A stretch of DNA of 64,000 nucleotides, taken from the NCBI GenBank assembly GCA_002989075.1, contig PSQN01000013.1, positions 1,398,379 through 1,462,378 on the forward strand. The letters run 5' to 3'. Positions 20,152 through 30,469 of this stretch are shown one piece after another. Position 1 is the stretch's first letter; the number at the start of each line of letters is the position of its first letter. This DNA is from Arthonia radiata (lineage: Eukaryota; Ascomycota; Arthoniomycetes; Arthoniales; Arthoniaceae). A program made the position numbers and the translations under genes. The notes under the pieces are model-generated. The model made no database searches and was not told the DNA's origin. It saw only the letters and a program-made list of their open reading frames with translations.

Positions 20152-21018
20152 GATAGCTAGCACAAGTCAGCGACAAATCGCGTAGACGGTGCCTGGATAC
20201 GTACCAGAGAATTTTTTTGCAGACTGACGCAGGGTGTAATGTGCGAGGATGATACTGAGTCGTTGTCAATTGGCGACCGTGATCAGGGTTGCTTGATGCC
20301 GAAGGGTAGAGGAGAAGGGGTTCGCGGGAGAAGAGCGAGGAGCAGGAAAGCTTGCAGATGCTGATGAAGGTTGCCTTAAGCTTAGATACGCTAGTCCACT
20401 TTCGAGCAAATAATGCTAGTTTCGACGAAGGTGATTTGCTGAAACGCGTGCTTCACGACTTTGGCGGATCGCGGCTGCACATGCTTCTGCTAGTCCCTCT
20501 CAGTGTGCCTTGACTAGAGCGATGCTCGTCTAGAGAAAAAATTGAGATGTACATGCATGTGTCATGCTTCTACCGGCCCCGTGCACAGCTTTGCTTTTTG
20601 GGCCTCAATGCAAGCGTGCTATGCGGCTGGCACAGTAACGTTATTGGAGGGGAACTGGCCATACCAATACCAGGACTGACTGAAACCAAAACAGCTACGC
20701 AACAGTCCAACTCTAACAGTTAAGGTCGACTGAATCTAGTTTTTAGTGGGACGTCAGTACCGCGTAAAGCACGCAAGAGTTTGCGTCCTAGTCTGTGCGC
20801 TACGGCAGTAACCGGGTGAAACGAGACTAGCCAAGGGCATATACCTTGCAGCACCGAACCAAAACTAGACCTACAAAAGTTCTGACTGGTAGATCGTCAA
20901 ATCGACCCGCCCTATTACCAGGAATGTAAGAATCGGACCGCCTAATCTGGATCGGGGTCCATAATTGTGCATTAAGAACCGCTCCACTCACTTCACTGGG
21001 CTGACAGCACCTATTCAA
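20152..21018. other. Intergenic, no gene seen
   Basis: Promoter side of array copy E and 3' side of the SET-MYND gene. No repeat or conserved ORF noticed. Confidence 0.4.
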
Positions 21019-22785
21019 TCAGTCGAGAGGTTCAGTCGGCAACTCTCCGTTATCTTCCATATTTCTGATATCGCGCTGTGTCTGCTCTTGAAATTGATTA
21101 AGGTCGTTCACAGAGGGACTATCCAACAGCAAATGCCTCATCACTTTCCACTGCCCATCGATTTGACCTTCCGCCCATCTGATCTTGGCAGAGTCTGCGC
21201 GTGTCATATCCGTCCTCACCTCATCGACCTTGCGTTTGACGGCGGCGGCGAACCGATGGCCTTTACCGTGAGAGTATTGCACATTGTCCAGTGTTTCCTT
21301 CATGAAACCCCATATGACTACGCCGAAGTCGATCTTGTGCTTGCCAAGGACTGTCAGTTCACTGTTCCCGAGATCTTCTGCGAGGTTCAATGCTATGTTG
21401 GCTATCGTCCACTTATTGATCACTCTAATAGGGTGGAAAGTCTGTGGATATATCTTGGGAAAGCAATCGAAGTACAGCTTGATCGCCTGAATGAAAGCAT
21501 AGACATAGCTCTCTGGGTGCGCCCGCGCCATAATGAGGTAGTTGCACAGCGCGTTCTGCCTGATCATTGGCACGGGCTGGCGCTCTTCCGGCCAGATCTT
21601 GCATCCGGTGCACGTCCTCAGGCCAAGATTCAAAACAGCCATATGCTCAAGCTCTGCACTGGACGTGGATGCTTTGAAGCAGGCGTAAGCAGTCTTTTGG
21701 GAGCAGATGAGGCTCCTGAAGCCCTTCAATAGGCTGAATGGACTCCAGTCTTGGGGCAAAGGGGTGCCCATGAAATCGGGATCTGTGTTGTCGATTGCTT
21801 TTTGCGTCAATTCTAGCATAATCGGCTTCGCGATATCCTCGCGCGACTCTTGCATGATCATGTGGCCAGTGTAATCCTCTTTAGGCTTCGGAATCCCCAG
21901 GAAACGATCATTTGGACCTGACCATTCAAGCTTGCACTTTGAGCATCTGCATTTGAAGTAATATTTCTCATCAAGCTCATGCTGCCTCCTGCTATAGGGC
22001 TGCGTCGGATCGATGTAAGAAATGAAGATCTCCTCCCCTTTCTTGATGGGTCTCAACGATCGAAACTGCATCTCGACACCGTCCCACACAATCACGGCGT
22101 TTGAATCACAAGAGTGGTTCGCCTTGGCCGCAAGCGGATCGACGGCAATGCCCAAAGGATCCATGGTGGGCGTCCATATCTGTAAAGAGTTTACTAGTAC
22201 AATTGCGAAGAAGTTCTGAACATAATCCATGCCGAAGGGCGTGCCCGAGTATTCATGTATGCCTGTACTAAAGATCATCAGCCACTCAGCTCGCTCGCCG
22301 CCCTGCGCTGTGATTTTGTTTAGGTGCGACTCCATGCCCATCAAGGCTCCTTTGCTGGTGCCATGGGCTGCTAGTTGCAGCATGCGCAACACCGCTCGAG
22401 CAGCGTTGGGAAGAACGCCCTTTTGATTGAGCTTGCTGAGCAGCTTGCAAACACGCTTGTGCTCCCGCATCCATGACTCTGCCTGGCAGCGTTTCGAGCA
22501 ATATCGTAGGGTCTTGCAACCTGAACAGGTCTGCAACTTTGGCGACTCGTATTCATCAATTAGCTCCCGCAGGAAGATGTCTGCAGTCCATTCGTAGCAG
22601 TTGGCACAAGTGTCTTTTAGTCGCCTGTTGTCTAGAGCTGTCACAAGCGGTCGCTGAATATTGAGGATTCCTTCCCCAGCGCCGACATCTTTGAAGGCGA
22701 ATAGTCCCTTGCCGCCGAATGGAGAGTCGCGGACCAGCTCGTCGTAGGAGTGTGCCGCTTTGCCAAAAGCCACGCTTGGGTCCAT
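21019..22785 (-). CDS. SET and MYND domain protein (SMYD-like methyltransferase)
   Basis: Single-exon, 588 aa. The SET domain is split by a MYND zinc finger as in SMYD/Set6 proteins. N-terminal SET piece SPFGGKGLFA at 21-30; MYND ligands C60, C63, C87, C90, C96, C100, H109, C113; the SET core NHSCDSNA at 223-230 and EEIFISY at 251-257 with the catalytic-site Tyr; post-SET Cys cluster C279, C281, C284. The C-terminal 300 residues are helical, like the TPR-like region of SMYD proteins. Family knowledge points to AdoMet-dependent lysine methylation of histones or other proteins; the substrate is unknown. It shares a 410-bp divergent promoter with the NAD(P)HX dehydratase gene. Confidence 0.85.
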   Translation of the reverse strand: MDPSVAFGKAAHSYDELVRDSPFGGKGLFAFKDVGAGEGILNIQRPLVTALDNRRLKDTCANCYEWTADIFLRELIDEYESPKLQTCSGCKTLRYCSKRCQAESWMREHKRVCKLLSKLNQKGVLPNAARAVLRMLQLAAHGTSKGALMGMESHLNKITAQGGERAEWLMIFSTGIHEYSGTPFGMDYVQNFFAIVLVNSLQIWTPTMDPLGIAVDPLAAKANHSCDSNAVIVWDGVEMQFRSLRPIKKGEEIFISYIDPTQPYSRRQHELDEKYYFKCRCSKCKLEWSGPNDRFLGIPKPKEDYTGHMIMQESREDIAKPIMLELTQKAIDNTDPDFMGTPLPQDWSPFSLLKGFRSLICSQKTAYACFKASTSSAELEHMAVLNLGLRTCTGCKIWPEERQPVPMIRQNALCNYLIMARAHPESYVYAFIQAIKLYFDCFPKIYPQTFHPIRVINKWTIANIALNLAEDLGNSELTVLGKHKIDFGVVIWGFMKETLDNVQYSHGKGHRFAAAVKRKVDEVRTDMTRADSAKIRWAEGQIDGQWKVMRHLLLDSPSVNDLNQFQEQTQRDIRNMEDNGELPTEPLD

Positions 22786-23195
22786 AGTGTATTAAGCCTT
22801 GGTACCTGGGCCCTATCAAGACAAAACCTCGCCTTCGCTGATAGTAAGTTTATGACCATACGATGAATTAAAGAAACAGTGAAAGAAAGGGAGAGCGCGA
22901 CAGAACGCCTGCAAATGCTTAAATTGCTTCAGATGCCTGGAACCCAAGTTTCGTCAATCAAGACAGATCTGAGGACGCGATGCGGTCGGAAAAGACGCGT
23001 CTGTGCTAAGCTTCATCCGGCCCAGCGCGAACCATCAGATCGAATGGGGCGGGAATGACGTGGGTGGTGACAGCCGTTTTCCCTTGACCAAGATGATGGA
23101 TGAAGCAGATCATATTGTAGCTTGTTTTCAATCACAGTGAGAACATCATCAAGGAATTTCTACACCAAATCAAAACCAAGTCAAGAAGAAATTCG
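22786..23195. promoter_or_regulatory. Bidirectional promoter region
   Basis: 410 bp between the start codons of the SET-MYND gene (minus) and the NAD(P)HX dehydratase gene (plus). No specific site was identified. Confidence 0.4.
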
Positions 23196-24316
23196 ATGAC
23201 CACGCAGTCATCCGACATGGCATCCCTCACGCGCAAAGAGATCCTGGGAAGGGTTCACAAGATGATCCCACCCATGCTTGAGAAGTTTCACAAAGGTACG
23301 TCTCCATGTCGGTAATGAAGCCACTGCTGGGATAATATGTTCGACGACCTCCATACCCACCACTTTGCTCGTGAATGCTGAAGCATTATCACCCTTCCCA
23401 TCACTAACACCAATCTCCAGGCCAACTCGGCCGCATAGCCGTAATAGGCGGCTCCGAAGACTACACCGGCGCGCCCTACTTCTCCGCCGCAGCCTCTGCA
23501 AAACTCGGGTGCGACATGTCCCACGTCATCTGCGAGCCCGGCGCCGGCATGGTCATCAAGACGTACTCTCCAAACCTAATGGTGCACCCATACATGCGGC
23601 AGTCGAAGAACCTGTCCGCAAACGAGAGCGTCGACACCGCGTCCGCACAGGTGATCGATATGCTGGACCGGCTGCACGTTATTGTTATCGGTCCTGGCCT
23701 GGGTCGCGACGAGGCGATGCAGGAGACGTGTGCGCGCGTCATCAAGGCCGCGAGGGAGAAGGGCATCCCGTTTGTGCTGGACGCGGATGGGCTGATGATT
23801 GCGACGCAGCGGCCAGAGCTGGTGCAGGGATGTGCGGAGTGCATTCTGACGCCTAATGTGGTTGAGTTCGGACGTTTGGCGAAAGCTATGGGAGTGGACG
23901 TGGAGAAAGGCGACAAGACGAAGCTGTGCGAGGAGCTGGCGCAGAAGTACGGGGGCGTGACGATCATTCAGAAGGGTGGCTCGGACTACATCAGCAATGG
24001 AAAGCAGACGCTGGTTAGTGAGGGGGAGGGAGGCTTGAAGCGCAGTGGTGGACAGGGCGATACGTTGACGGGGAGTTTGGCGACGTTGTTGGGTTACAGG
24101 GCGGCGTATCATGAGGGTCTCTGGGAGCATGGGACGAATATGGGTAAGGATGAGACGATGAGCTTGGTAGCTTTTGGTGGAAGTGCTGTCACGAGAGAGT
24201 GCTCAAGGAGGGCCTTTGCGGAAAAGGGGAGGAGTCTGCAGGCGGGTGACCTGACCGAGCATGTGCATGGGGCTTTCAAAGAAGTCATTGGGGAGCCGAG
24301 TGATAGCAAGCTGTGA
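23196..24316 (+). CDS. ATP-dependent NAD(P)H-hydrate dehydratase
   Basis: Model: join(23196..23295,23421..24316), 331 aa; the 125-nt intron has a GTACGT donor and CTCCAG acceptor and joins FHK to [11 protein letters not shown] in frame. The enzyme repairs damaged hydrated nicotinamide cofactors (NAD(P)HX) using ATP, and belongs to the ribokinase-like CARKD/YKL151C family. Landmarks are [14 protein letters not shown] near the start, the substrate loop [34 protein letters not shown] and the nucleotide-binding GGQGDTLTG at about 243-251, with the catalytic-type Asp at 247. Length and motifs fit a complete enzyme. It faces SPT2 tail to tail. Confidence 0.93.
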
Positions 24317-24651
24317 GATACAGCCGGTCTATAAAAAAAGGAAGCGAAAGACTGAAATGATTAACTTAAATCTTGTTCCATCAACGTGTACAGCATCCTG
24401 TCGTTGACAACAATTCGCGTTGGGCGTTGACAGCTTCTTGAGTTGTGCTTGAGCATGGAACATATGCTGATGCCTTGAAAGTGCTTTTGCTCTCTATCAA
24501 ATACTCCTGCGCTAACCGAAACCGAGTCCTGTCTACCGTGCCATTCCACAATTGATACTCCTTCGCTCGATAATGCTGCTGCGCTATGCAAACGCTGTCG
24601 TTATTTCGTAGGATCCACTCCCCTTCACGCCGGAGCAGCTCTAGCTGCTGA
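24317..24651. other. Intergenic between convergent genes
   Basis: 3' flanks of the dehydratase and SPT2 genes; nothing recognised. Confidence 0.4.
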
Positions 24652-25800
24652 TCAATATTTCGGCCTCTTTGCCTTGGCAGCAAGTGCCTCTAGCTTGCTC
24701 TTGCGGTCCATCTTCTCCTTCCGGTGCGCTTCCTCTTGACGCAGAGCCTCCGCATCTTCCTTCCTCGCGGCTCGCAAACTTGCTTCTTCCTCGGCTTCGA
24801 GTGCGTCAAAGCCACCACCCTCCATACCGTCAGACTCTTCGTCATCATAGTCGTCCTCTTGTTCTTCTTCTTCGTCCTCCTCGGCGCTGTAGGACGCGTA
24901 CCTATAGCGCCTACCGACATCCGGTGCCTCCATCTCTGAGCCACTAGCAGAAGAGTAGCCTGCACCAGCCTTCTTTCTCGAGGTGAATACTCCTTGCTTA
25001 CTGCTAGTAGGCTTCGATCCTGGAGCACCCGAACCACGCATTGTTCCTTTGTACTCAAGAGGTGGTCGTTCCTTCTTTGGCTTGACTGGCACTTCAAGTG
25101 GCTGTTTACCAGTGCCCTTGCCCTTTTGTGATGTAGCTACGCCAGCCTGACCAGCTGCTGCACTGGGATCCCTACCCTCTTTGGCCGCCTGCCTCGCTCG
25201 CTGTCTTGCCTCCATTCGTTCTTGCTTCCGCCTTCCTAGCGGCGCTCTGCGCTTTTGTATTGGGGGAGTCTGAACGGCGGGCTGTGGCTGCGTGGCTTGG
25301 GTCGCTCCTTTTGCTCGAGCTTTTGCTATTAGGTCTCGATAGGAGTTCTTGGGATGGGTCTTCGGAGTTGTTGCTGATGTTGGTGTCGAGCCAGAATTTG
25401 GCGTGCCAGGCTTTGATCCGAGCGCTGCTGGCTTGGCGACCAGACCTTGCGCATTCCTGTTCAGTGATAATCCAGCAGCCTTAGGCGCAAGGCCGCTTGA
25501 AGAGCCAGGTCGGCTGGCATTGTTTGTCGCCAACCTTTGAAGATCCGGCTTGGCAGCTTTCTGTGGAGGTCCCCACGCTACGTCCTCAGGCTTGCGCTTC
25601 AGCGGTGAGACGGATCGAATCGCTGGGCTTTGTGGCGCATCGCTACTGCGCGGCCTGGCTGTGAGGTTTGTTTGATTTGGCCGCTGGGGCGGTGGTGCGC
25701 CCGTGATCTCAGAGAGTAATGAGTTGAATTCCTGCTCAGTGTCAGCATCGACGGGTTTTGCCACTCTGAAATGAAGGCCTTGACTCACACCACTGCTCAT
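24652..25800 (-). CDS. SPT2: SPT2-type chromatin protein
   Basis: Spt2 is a histone H3-H4 binding chromatin factor that acts during transcription. The C-terminus has the SPT2 signature: an acidic block (EEDEEEEQEDDYDDEES), then FDALEAEEEASLRAARKED, EALRQEEAHRKEKMDRKSK and LEALAAKAKR at the end. The middle is basic and low-complexity. The unspliced frame codes 382 aa from the ATG at 25800, but 25732..25788 is a 57-nt stretch with GTGAGT donor, GCTGAC branch and CAG acceptor, a multiple of three without stops. Removing it gives complement(join(24652..25731,25789..25800)), 363 aa, and an N-terminus MSSGEFNSLLSEITG, closer to other Spt2 starts. I prefer the spliced form. Confidence 0.85.
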   Translation of the reverse strand: MSSGVSQGLHFRVAKPVDADTEQEFNSLLSEITGAPPPQRPNQTNLTARPRSSDAPQSPAIRSVSPLKRKPEDVAWGPPQKAAKPDLQRLATNNASRPGSSSGLAPKAAGLSLNRNAQGLVAKPAALGSKPGTPNSGSTPTSATTPKTHPKNSYRDLIAKARAKGATQATQPQPAVQTPPIQKRRAPLGRRKQERMEARQRARQAAKEGRDPSAAAGQAGVATSQKGKGTGKQPLEVPVKPKKERPPLEYKGTMRGSGAPGSKPTSSKQGVFTSRKKAGAGYSSASGSEMEAPDVGRRYRYASYSAEEDEEEEQEDDYDDEESDGMEGGGFDALEAEEEASLRAARKEDAEALRQEEAHRKEKMDRKSKLEALAAKAKRPKY

Positions 25801-26373
25801 TGTCAGAGAAGAGTCATCGAAAGGTTGGATTGTGGATCACGTTCATGATATGAATATGATGGATTTAGAGTGCAGACTCATTTGTTATTTGTTGGATGAA
25901 CAAGAAAGACAAGAGTCGGGAATATGGTATTGACTGGTAATGCGGCGCAAGGTAGGAGCCGGAGTGAGATGTTGGTGAAGGAACAAGCTGGCTGAAATGG
26001 GACGTCGCTGATGATCTGATAAGACAAGAGCGCCCCTACCGCATGCGGGCATTCTGTATCTTAAAATCTTGGCGTCACACAGTCACTTCGAATTGTGCCC
26101 GCAAGACCGGACCACCACGCTCTGAACAGTCATCATCAAAGCACGGATCCTGAAGACCCAGTCTCCGCTCAACACGCGGTTAAATCGATTGAGTCTCTTG
26201 ATTCCCAAGTTCATCACGAACTCACCGTGAGTCACGCCTCGAGATGGGATGAAGCACACCCTTCTCGATTTCCAAAACCTATAAAAGCTATGCGCGGGCG
26301 CAGCTTGCGTTTCTCATTTCACAGAAAATAAGAGACCGACTGACACAGCTATCCACCTACAGACACATCCAAA
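25801..26373. promoter_or_regulatory. Divergent promoter of SPT2 and ribosomal P2
   Basis: A TATAAAAG box at 26280-26287 lies 94 nt before the P2 start codon. A CAGTCACT at about 26080 resembles the HomolD-type element of ribosomal genes, a weak match. Confidence 0.5.
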
Positions 26374-26768
26374 ATGAAGCATCTTGCAGCATACCTACTC
26401 CTCCAGCAGGGCGGCAACACCTCACCATCCGCCGATGATGTCAAGACCGTCCTCAGCTCGGTCGGCATCGAAGCCGACGAAGATCGCCTCAGCAAGCTTC
26501 TCTCCGAACTCAAAGGCAAGGACATCAACGAGGTATATACATCCAACGTTGGGCGATCGACCTAGTAAGAACTCGTGCTGACAAAAGCCAGATCGTCCAA
26601 GAGGGCCTGACCAAGCTCGCCTCCGTCCCATCTGGCGGTGGCGGCGGTGCTGCTCCCGCTGCAGGTGGTGCTGCCGCCGGTGGTGCCGCTCCCGAGGAGA
26701 AGGCCAAGGAGGAGGAGGAGCCGGCCGAGGAATCCGACGAGGATATGGGCATGGGTTTGTTCGACTAA
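26374..26768 (+). CDS. rpp2: 60S acidic ribosomal protein P2
   Basis: Model: join(26374..26532,26592..26768), 111 aa; 59-nt intron (GTATAT, GCTGAC branch, CCAG) between INE and [10 protein letters not shown]2 is part of the ribosomal stalk that recruits elongation factors. It shows [14 protein letters not shown], then [19 protein letters not shown], a Gly/Ala hinge, an acidic run and the invariant ending [12 protein letters not shown], the stalk C-terminal peptide. Length and order are normal. The alternative, P1, is excluded by the MKHLAAYLL start and [13 protein letters not shown] segment. Confidence 0.96.
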
Positions 26769-27184
26769 GCAATGACGAGGGAGCATGGGTGATGCGAGAG
26801 GGAGGTATCAAGCGCCATCATGGACAAGACAATGCGCCTGGCCGCCACAGAAGCGCGCAACCATTGAAGGACACCAGCAAATGCAATACGATTACCTTCT
26901 GATACTTCGCACTTGTTTGTTTTCGCGCCAGCTTTGCATTCTTTGACTGTGCTTGTACCTGTGTGAAGTCTGCATGAAATCTGAAATTCTCTTGAAACTG
27001 CCATTCTCCATTTTTCGAGCAAACGCTCTTTCGGGTTGGCAGTCGTACTCGAGAAGCACAAGTGTGCCACAAAACTTCTGGTAAATACCATAGGGCTGAG
27101 AGCCCACACCCGCTGAATTCGGTGTCGTCGACGAACCTCACTCAAACAATCTCTCCATCCGTCAGCGCATTTACAATCGCAAAC
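26769..27184. other. Intergenic between two ribosomal protein genes
   Basis: 3' flank of P2 and promoter of S15. The two genes point the same way and are only 416 bp apart. Confidence 0.4.
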
Positions 27185-27853
27185 ATGGCCGACCAAGAAT
27201 ACGTGAGTACAGACATCAACTTGTATGCACGCAATTCAAGAACTAACATCAACGCAGGATGCTGAGGCAGCTGCCGGTACGGAGACTATCTCCCAAGCAT
27301 TTAGTCGTTCGCAAAGCAGCTTTACTGACCCAAATGATCACAGAGCTCAAGAAGAAGAGAGCCTTCCGCAAATTCTCCTACCGTGGCATCGACCTCGAGC
27401 AGTACGTCACCTTCAGTGACGTCCGCCTTTTAACCCTCAGTCTCACATCACACACCATCCCAGCACCCACTAAACCTCCCACACAGACTTCTCGACCTCT
27501 CCTCCGAAGAACTCCGCGACGTCGTGCACGCGCGCGCCCGCAGGCGGTTCAACCGCGGCCTGAAGCGCGGTCCCATGGGGCTCATCAAGAAACTGCGCAA
27601 AGCCAAGTCCGAGGCGAAGCCAAACGAGAAGCCCGAGCTCGTCAAGACGCACCTGCGCAACATGTTGGTGGTGCCCGAGATGATCGGCTCGGTCATCGGC
27701 GTCTACAGCGGCAAGGAGTTCAATCAAGTGGAGATCAAGCCCGAGATGGTCGGACACTATCTGGCAGAGTTCTCGATCTCGTACAAGCCTGTCAAGCACG
27801 GTCGGCCGGGTATCGGTGCGACGCACTCGTCGAGGTTTATTCCGTTGAAGTAA
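27185..27853 (+). CDS. rps15: 40S ribosomal protein S15 (uS19)
   Basis: Four exons: join(27185..27202,27258..27276,27344..27401,27487..27853), 153 aa. Exons 1 and 2 are 18 and 19 nt. Donors are GTGAGT, GTACGG and GTACGT, acceptors CAG throughout, and all phases agree (462 nt). The protein runs [42 protein letters not shown], then [20 protein letters not shown], and the uS19 signature [19 protein letters not shown] with [12 protein letters not shown] and a C-terminal [18 protein letters not shown]. It sits on the small-subunit head near the A site. Identification is certain. Confidence 0.96.
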
Positions 27854-28401
27854 GATGATGATGGGATGTCTGTGAAGTGGATGGCGGTGAGTGTGCACGG
27901 CAGTCACGGATGAGGACGGCATGGGGATGAAGCCCTACTACAGCGACGGCCGAGGCTGCTATTGCAGATATTTTGCAATGCACGTCAAGCGCTCGAAGTC
28001 TTTGCACAAGCCGTTGCAAAATATCATCCTTGTGGACTCGACGGCTGCTTTCTCACAAACTACGCATTTGTCCATCTTCAGACACTTACCTGAAGCTTCT
28101 TACATCTTACGCACGTTATCGTTTTCGTTTTTGAACGACGACATCAACCTTTCTCATTATCACCACCGCACAATATCCGCTGCTCAAGATACAAGATAGC
28201 CGAAACTGCGTTACATAGTTCACACTAGCATGAAGAGTTCAAAACCTACCAGCGCATGATCAAAAGCGAAAAGACAACCAAATCCAACAAAAGAAAATCT
28301 CATTCCATCATAACGATTTACTCAGTTCCCTACTCGTTCAACTTGCAGTAAACGCCAGCGCCTACTGCACCTTCTCCCCTTTCCCCTCACACTCAAAACA
28401 C
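27854..28401. other. Intergenic between convergent genes
   Basis: 3' flanks of S15 and the secreted-protein gene. No feature recognised. Confidence 0.4.
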
Positions 28402-29148
28402 CTACGCATTCCCAATCGCCTTCACCCCCGCCTGAAAATACGGCAACCGCTTCCCCTCCATAGTCCCCTGCAAGCACTTCGTGATGTACTCCGTAAACCC
28501 CTGATCCTTCCCGCCCCACATATTCTGGCGAATCTCAAACGGGCACTTCTTCACCAAATACCACGCCGCGCTCCCAAAACTCAGGGTATCATCCTTGAAC
28601 GGCGCGTCATCCGCCACCCCAGAATCCTTAGCGTACTCGGTGATGAACGCGGGCATCATCATGTTGCGGGTGCCCTGGCCGTTGGGCGGGTTATGCTCGT
28701 TGTATTTCAGGCCGACGGACTCGAAGAGGATGGTGGAGATGACTGCGGCTTGGACGGAGGGGTGCGTGATCCCGTATTTGATGAAGGATTGCTGGATCAG
28801 GGGGGCGGCTTGGTCGGCGGTGCGGCATTGGTCTGGGTGGGGGGCGCCGGCGCAGGAGGCGAGGGAGGGTTCGATGGCGAGGAGTTGGGCGGGGGTGATG
28901 ACGTTGGTTGGGGGAGCTGGAGGGGCGGCTGGGGCGCCTGAGGGTGCGGCGGCGACGGCGGCCGAGGAAGCTGGTGCGGCTTGGGCGCTGACGGCCGCGG
29001 CGGATGGGGGTGCGGAGGCGTAGGCCCAGAAGTTGGAGGAGGCGGCGCTGGGGGCTTGGGGTTCAGCGTTGGGGGTGGGGACTGCGAGGACGGTGGGGAG
29101 GAGGAGGGTGGTTGCGCTCAGCGCGACCGTGAGGGCGTTGGTGAACAT
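28402..29148 (-). CDS. Secreted protein, lysozyme-like fungal family (248 aa)
   Basis: Start ATG at 29148; the frame extends upstream but the leader before it is Thr/Ile-rich and not signal-like. From 29148 there is a clear signal peptide (FTNALTVALSATTLLLPTVLA, cut near AVPTP), then an Ala/Pro-rich linker of about 60 residues and a compact domain with four Cys (SCAGAPHPDQC, KKCPFEI, TKCLQG). The middle contains VISTILFESVGLKYNEHN and PNGQGTRNMMMPAFITEYA. A Glu in an FES context followed by GQGTRNM is shared with a common uncharacterised secreted family in filamentous fungi that I associate with a lysozyme-like fold; that link is from memory of the pattern, not shown. Role inferred: extracellular, possibly glycan-degrading or an effector. 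Confidence 0.75.
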   Translation of the reverse strand: MFTNALTVALSATTLLLPTVLAVPTPNAEPQAPSAASSNFWAYASAPPSAAAVSAQAAPASSAAVAAAPSGAPAAPPAPPTNVITPAQLLAIEPSLASCAGAPHPDQCRTADQAAPLIQQSFIKYGITHPSVQAAVISTILFESVGLKYNEHNPPNGQGTRNMMMPAFITEYAKDSGVADDAPFKDDTLSFGSAAWYLVKKCPFEIRQNMWGGKDQGFTEYITKCLQGTMEGKRLPYFQAGVKAIGNA

Positions 29149-30469
29149 GTTTATTGAGTGAGTGTAGACTGGGGTAACGATGGTATGAATTGATTGAAAG
29201 ATTGTTCTTTTTGGTAGAGATTGAGAGTGGATGATCGGGGTGGAGAGGAAGCAGGGCAAGATCTAACGAGCGACGAAACGTGTTAGACTTATGTCGTTTG
29301 CCTCGCTTGCGGGAGTTCAAGTGCGTAGTGCGTTGCGCGGCGAGATAGGTTGGCACAGTAACAACACTGTGAGGGGGATGCGAGGATGGGAGACAGCATC
29401 CTTGCGGAGGTAGGATTTTGCGATCGTCTCCGTTTGGCACGTCTAAGAAAGAAACGGCAATGATGAAAGGCATCTTCTCTATGGAGTGGGTCCAAGCATA
29501 AAGCGCAGACGTTCAGAAGTCGTTTACCTAAGCTTGCGCCAAGTGGTCGCAAACGGGTCCCACGTTGAAGTGTCTTTGTTTCATCTTCGAACCCCTCTTG
29601 GCCAATGGAAGCATCAGATGCAGATCCAGGTGCACAGAGTTCGCGTCACTGGACCGCGAGCACGAACGCTGATGCTTCTCATCGTTTGAGGTCGCAGTAG
29701 ATCTTTGGACATTGGAAAGAGACGGGACTGTGCTTTGGCAAGTCAGAGCGACAGCACACAAAGAAGAGGAAGGGCGGGGGCAAATGCCAAGACCATACTT
29801 CCTATGTAGGTAGAGCGTAAATCCATATTACATAGACGGTCATGCGGTTCAGATAGCAATTCAATCGGTTCACTTTAAGTTGCAGCTAGTACTTTGGTTC
29901 TTGAGCCGTTGAGACTGAAGCTGGAAATAAACTGCAGCCTTCAGCTTAATCAGCATGTCAACGGTCATTGCAATCGATATCTCAACCAACACCCCCGAGC
30001 ACAGCTCAACTATCCCACCCAGTTCCATCAGCACTGCAACGTTTCAACCCTCCTGGGCAAAGTGTTCGTGAAATCTTTCCAACCGTGATCGTGGAACCGT
30101 TGTGCGTCTGCTCACGACCGTGCAGCGCAAGCGAAGGGGAATCCCTTCGAGATCGACGTCGTGTATGATCAGTACTATTTCGACCACACTTCCAAGATGC
30201 TTGTCGTATTGTCACAACATCCTTTTCACCCGGTTTCCTCTTCTGTTCTTTCTTCTCGGACTTTGGTTCCTCTTCACCGCCGCTGTCGGCCCTAGTATAC
30301 GAAGAGACGTTTTGTCAGTGTCGAGGTTTGTTGCGATTTGAGGCCTACCTTTTGCGCTGCGAGGACGCCAGCATATTTGCGCGATGCATCAGTCCTTTGC
30401 CGGCCATGGTTGGCCCGCTCCATTACTGGCGTTCATCTCAACACGTAGGTGAGGTATCTGAACGAGCGT
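29149..30469. other. Intergenic, 1.3 kb, no gene supported
   Basis: Promoter side of the secreted-protein gene and 3' side of the Pso2 gene. Short frames on both strands lack family features or plausible splice partners. Confidence 0.4.
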
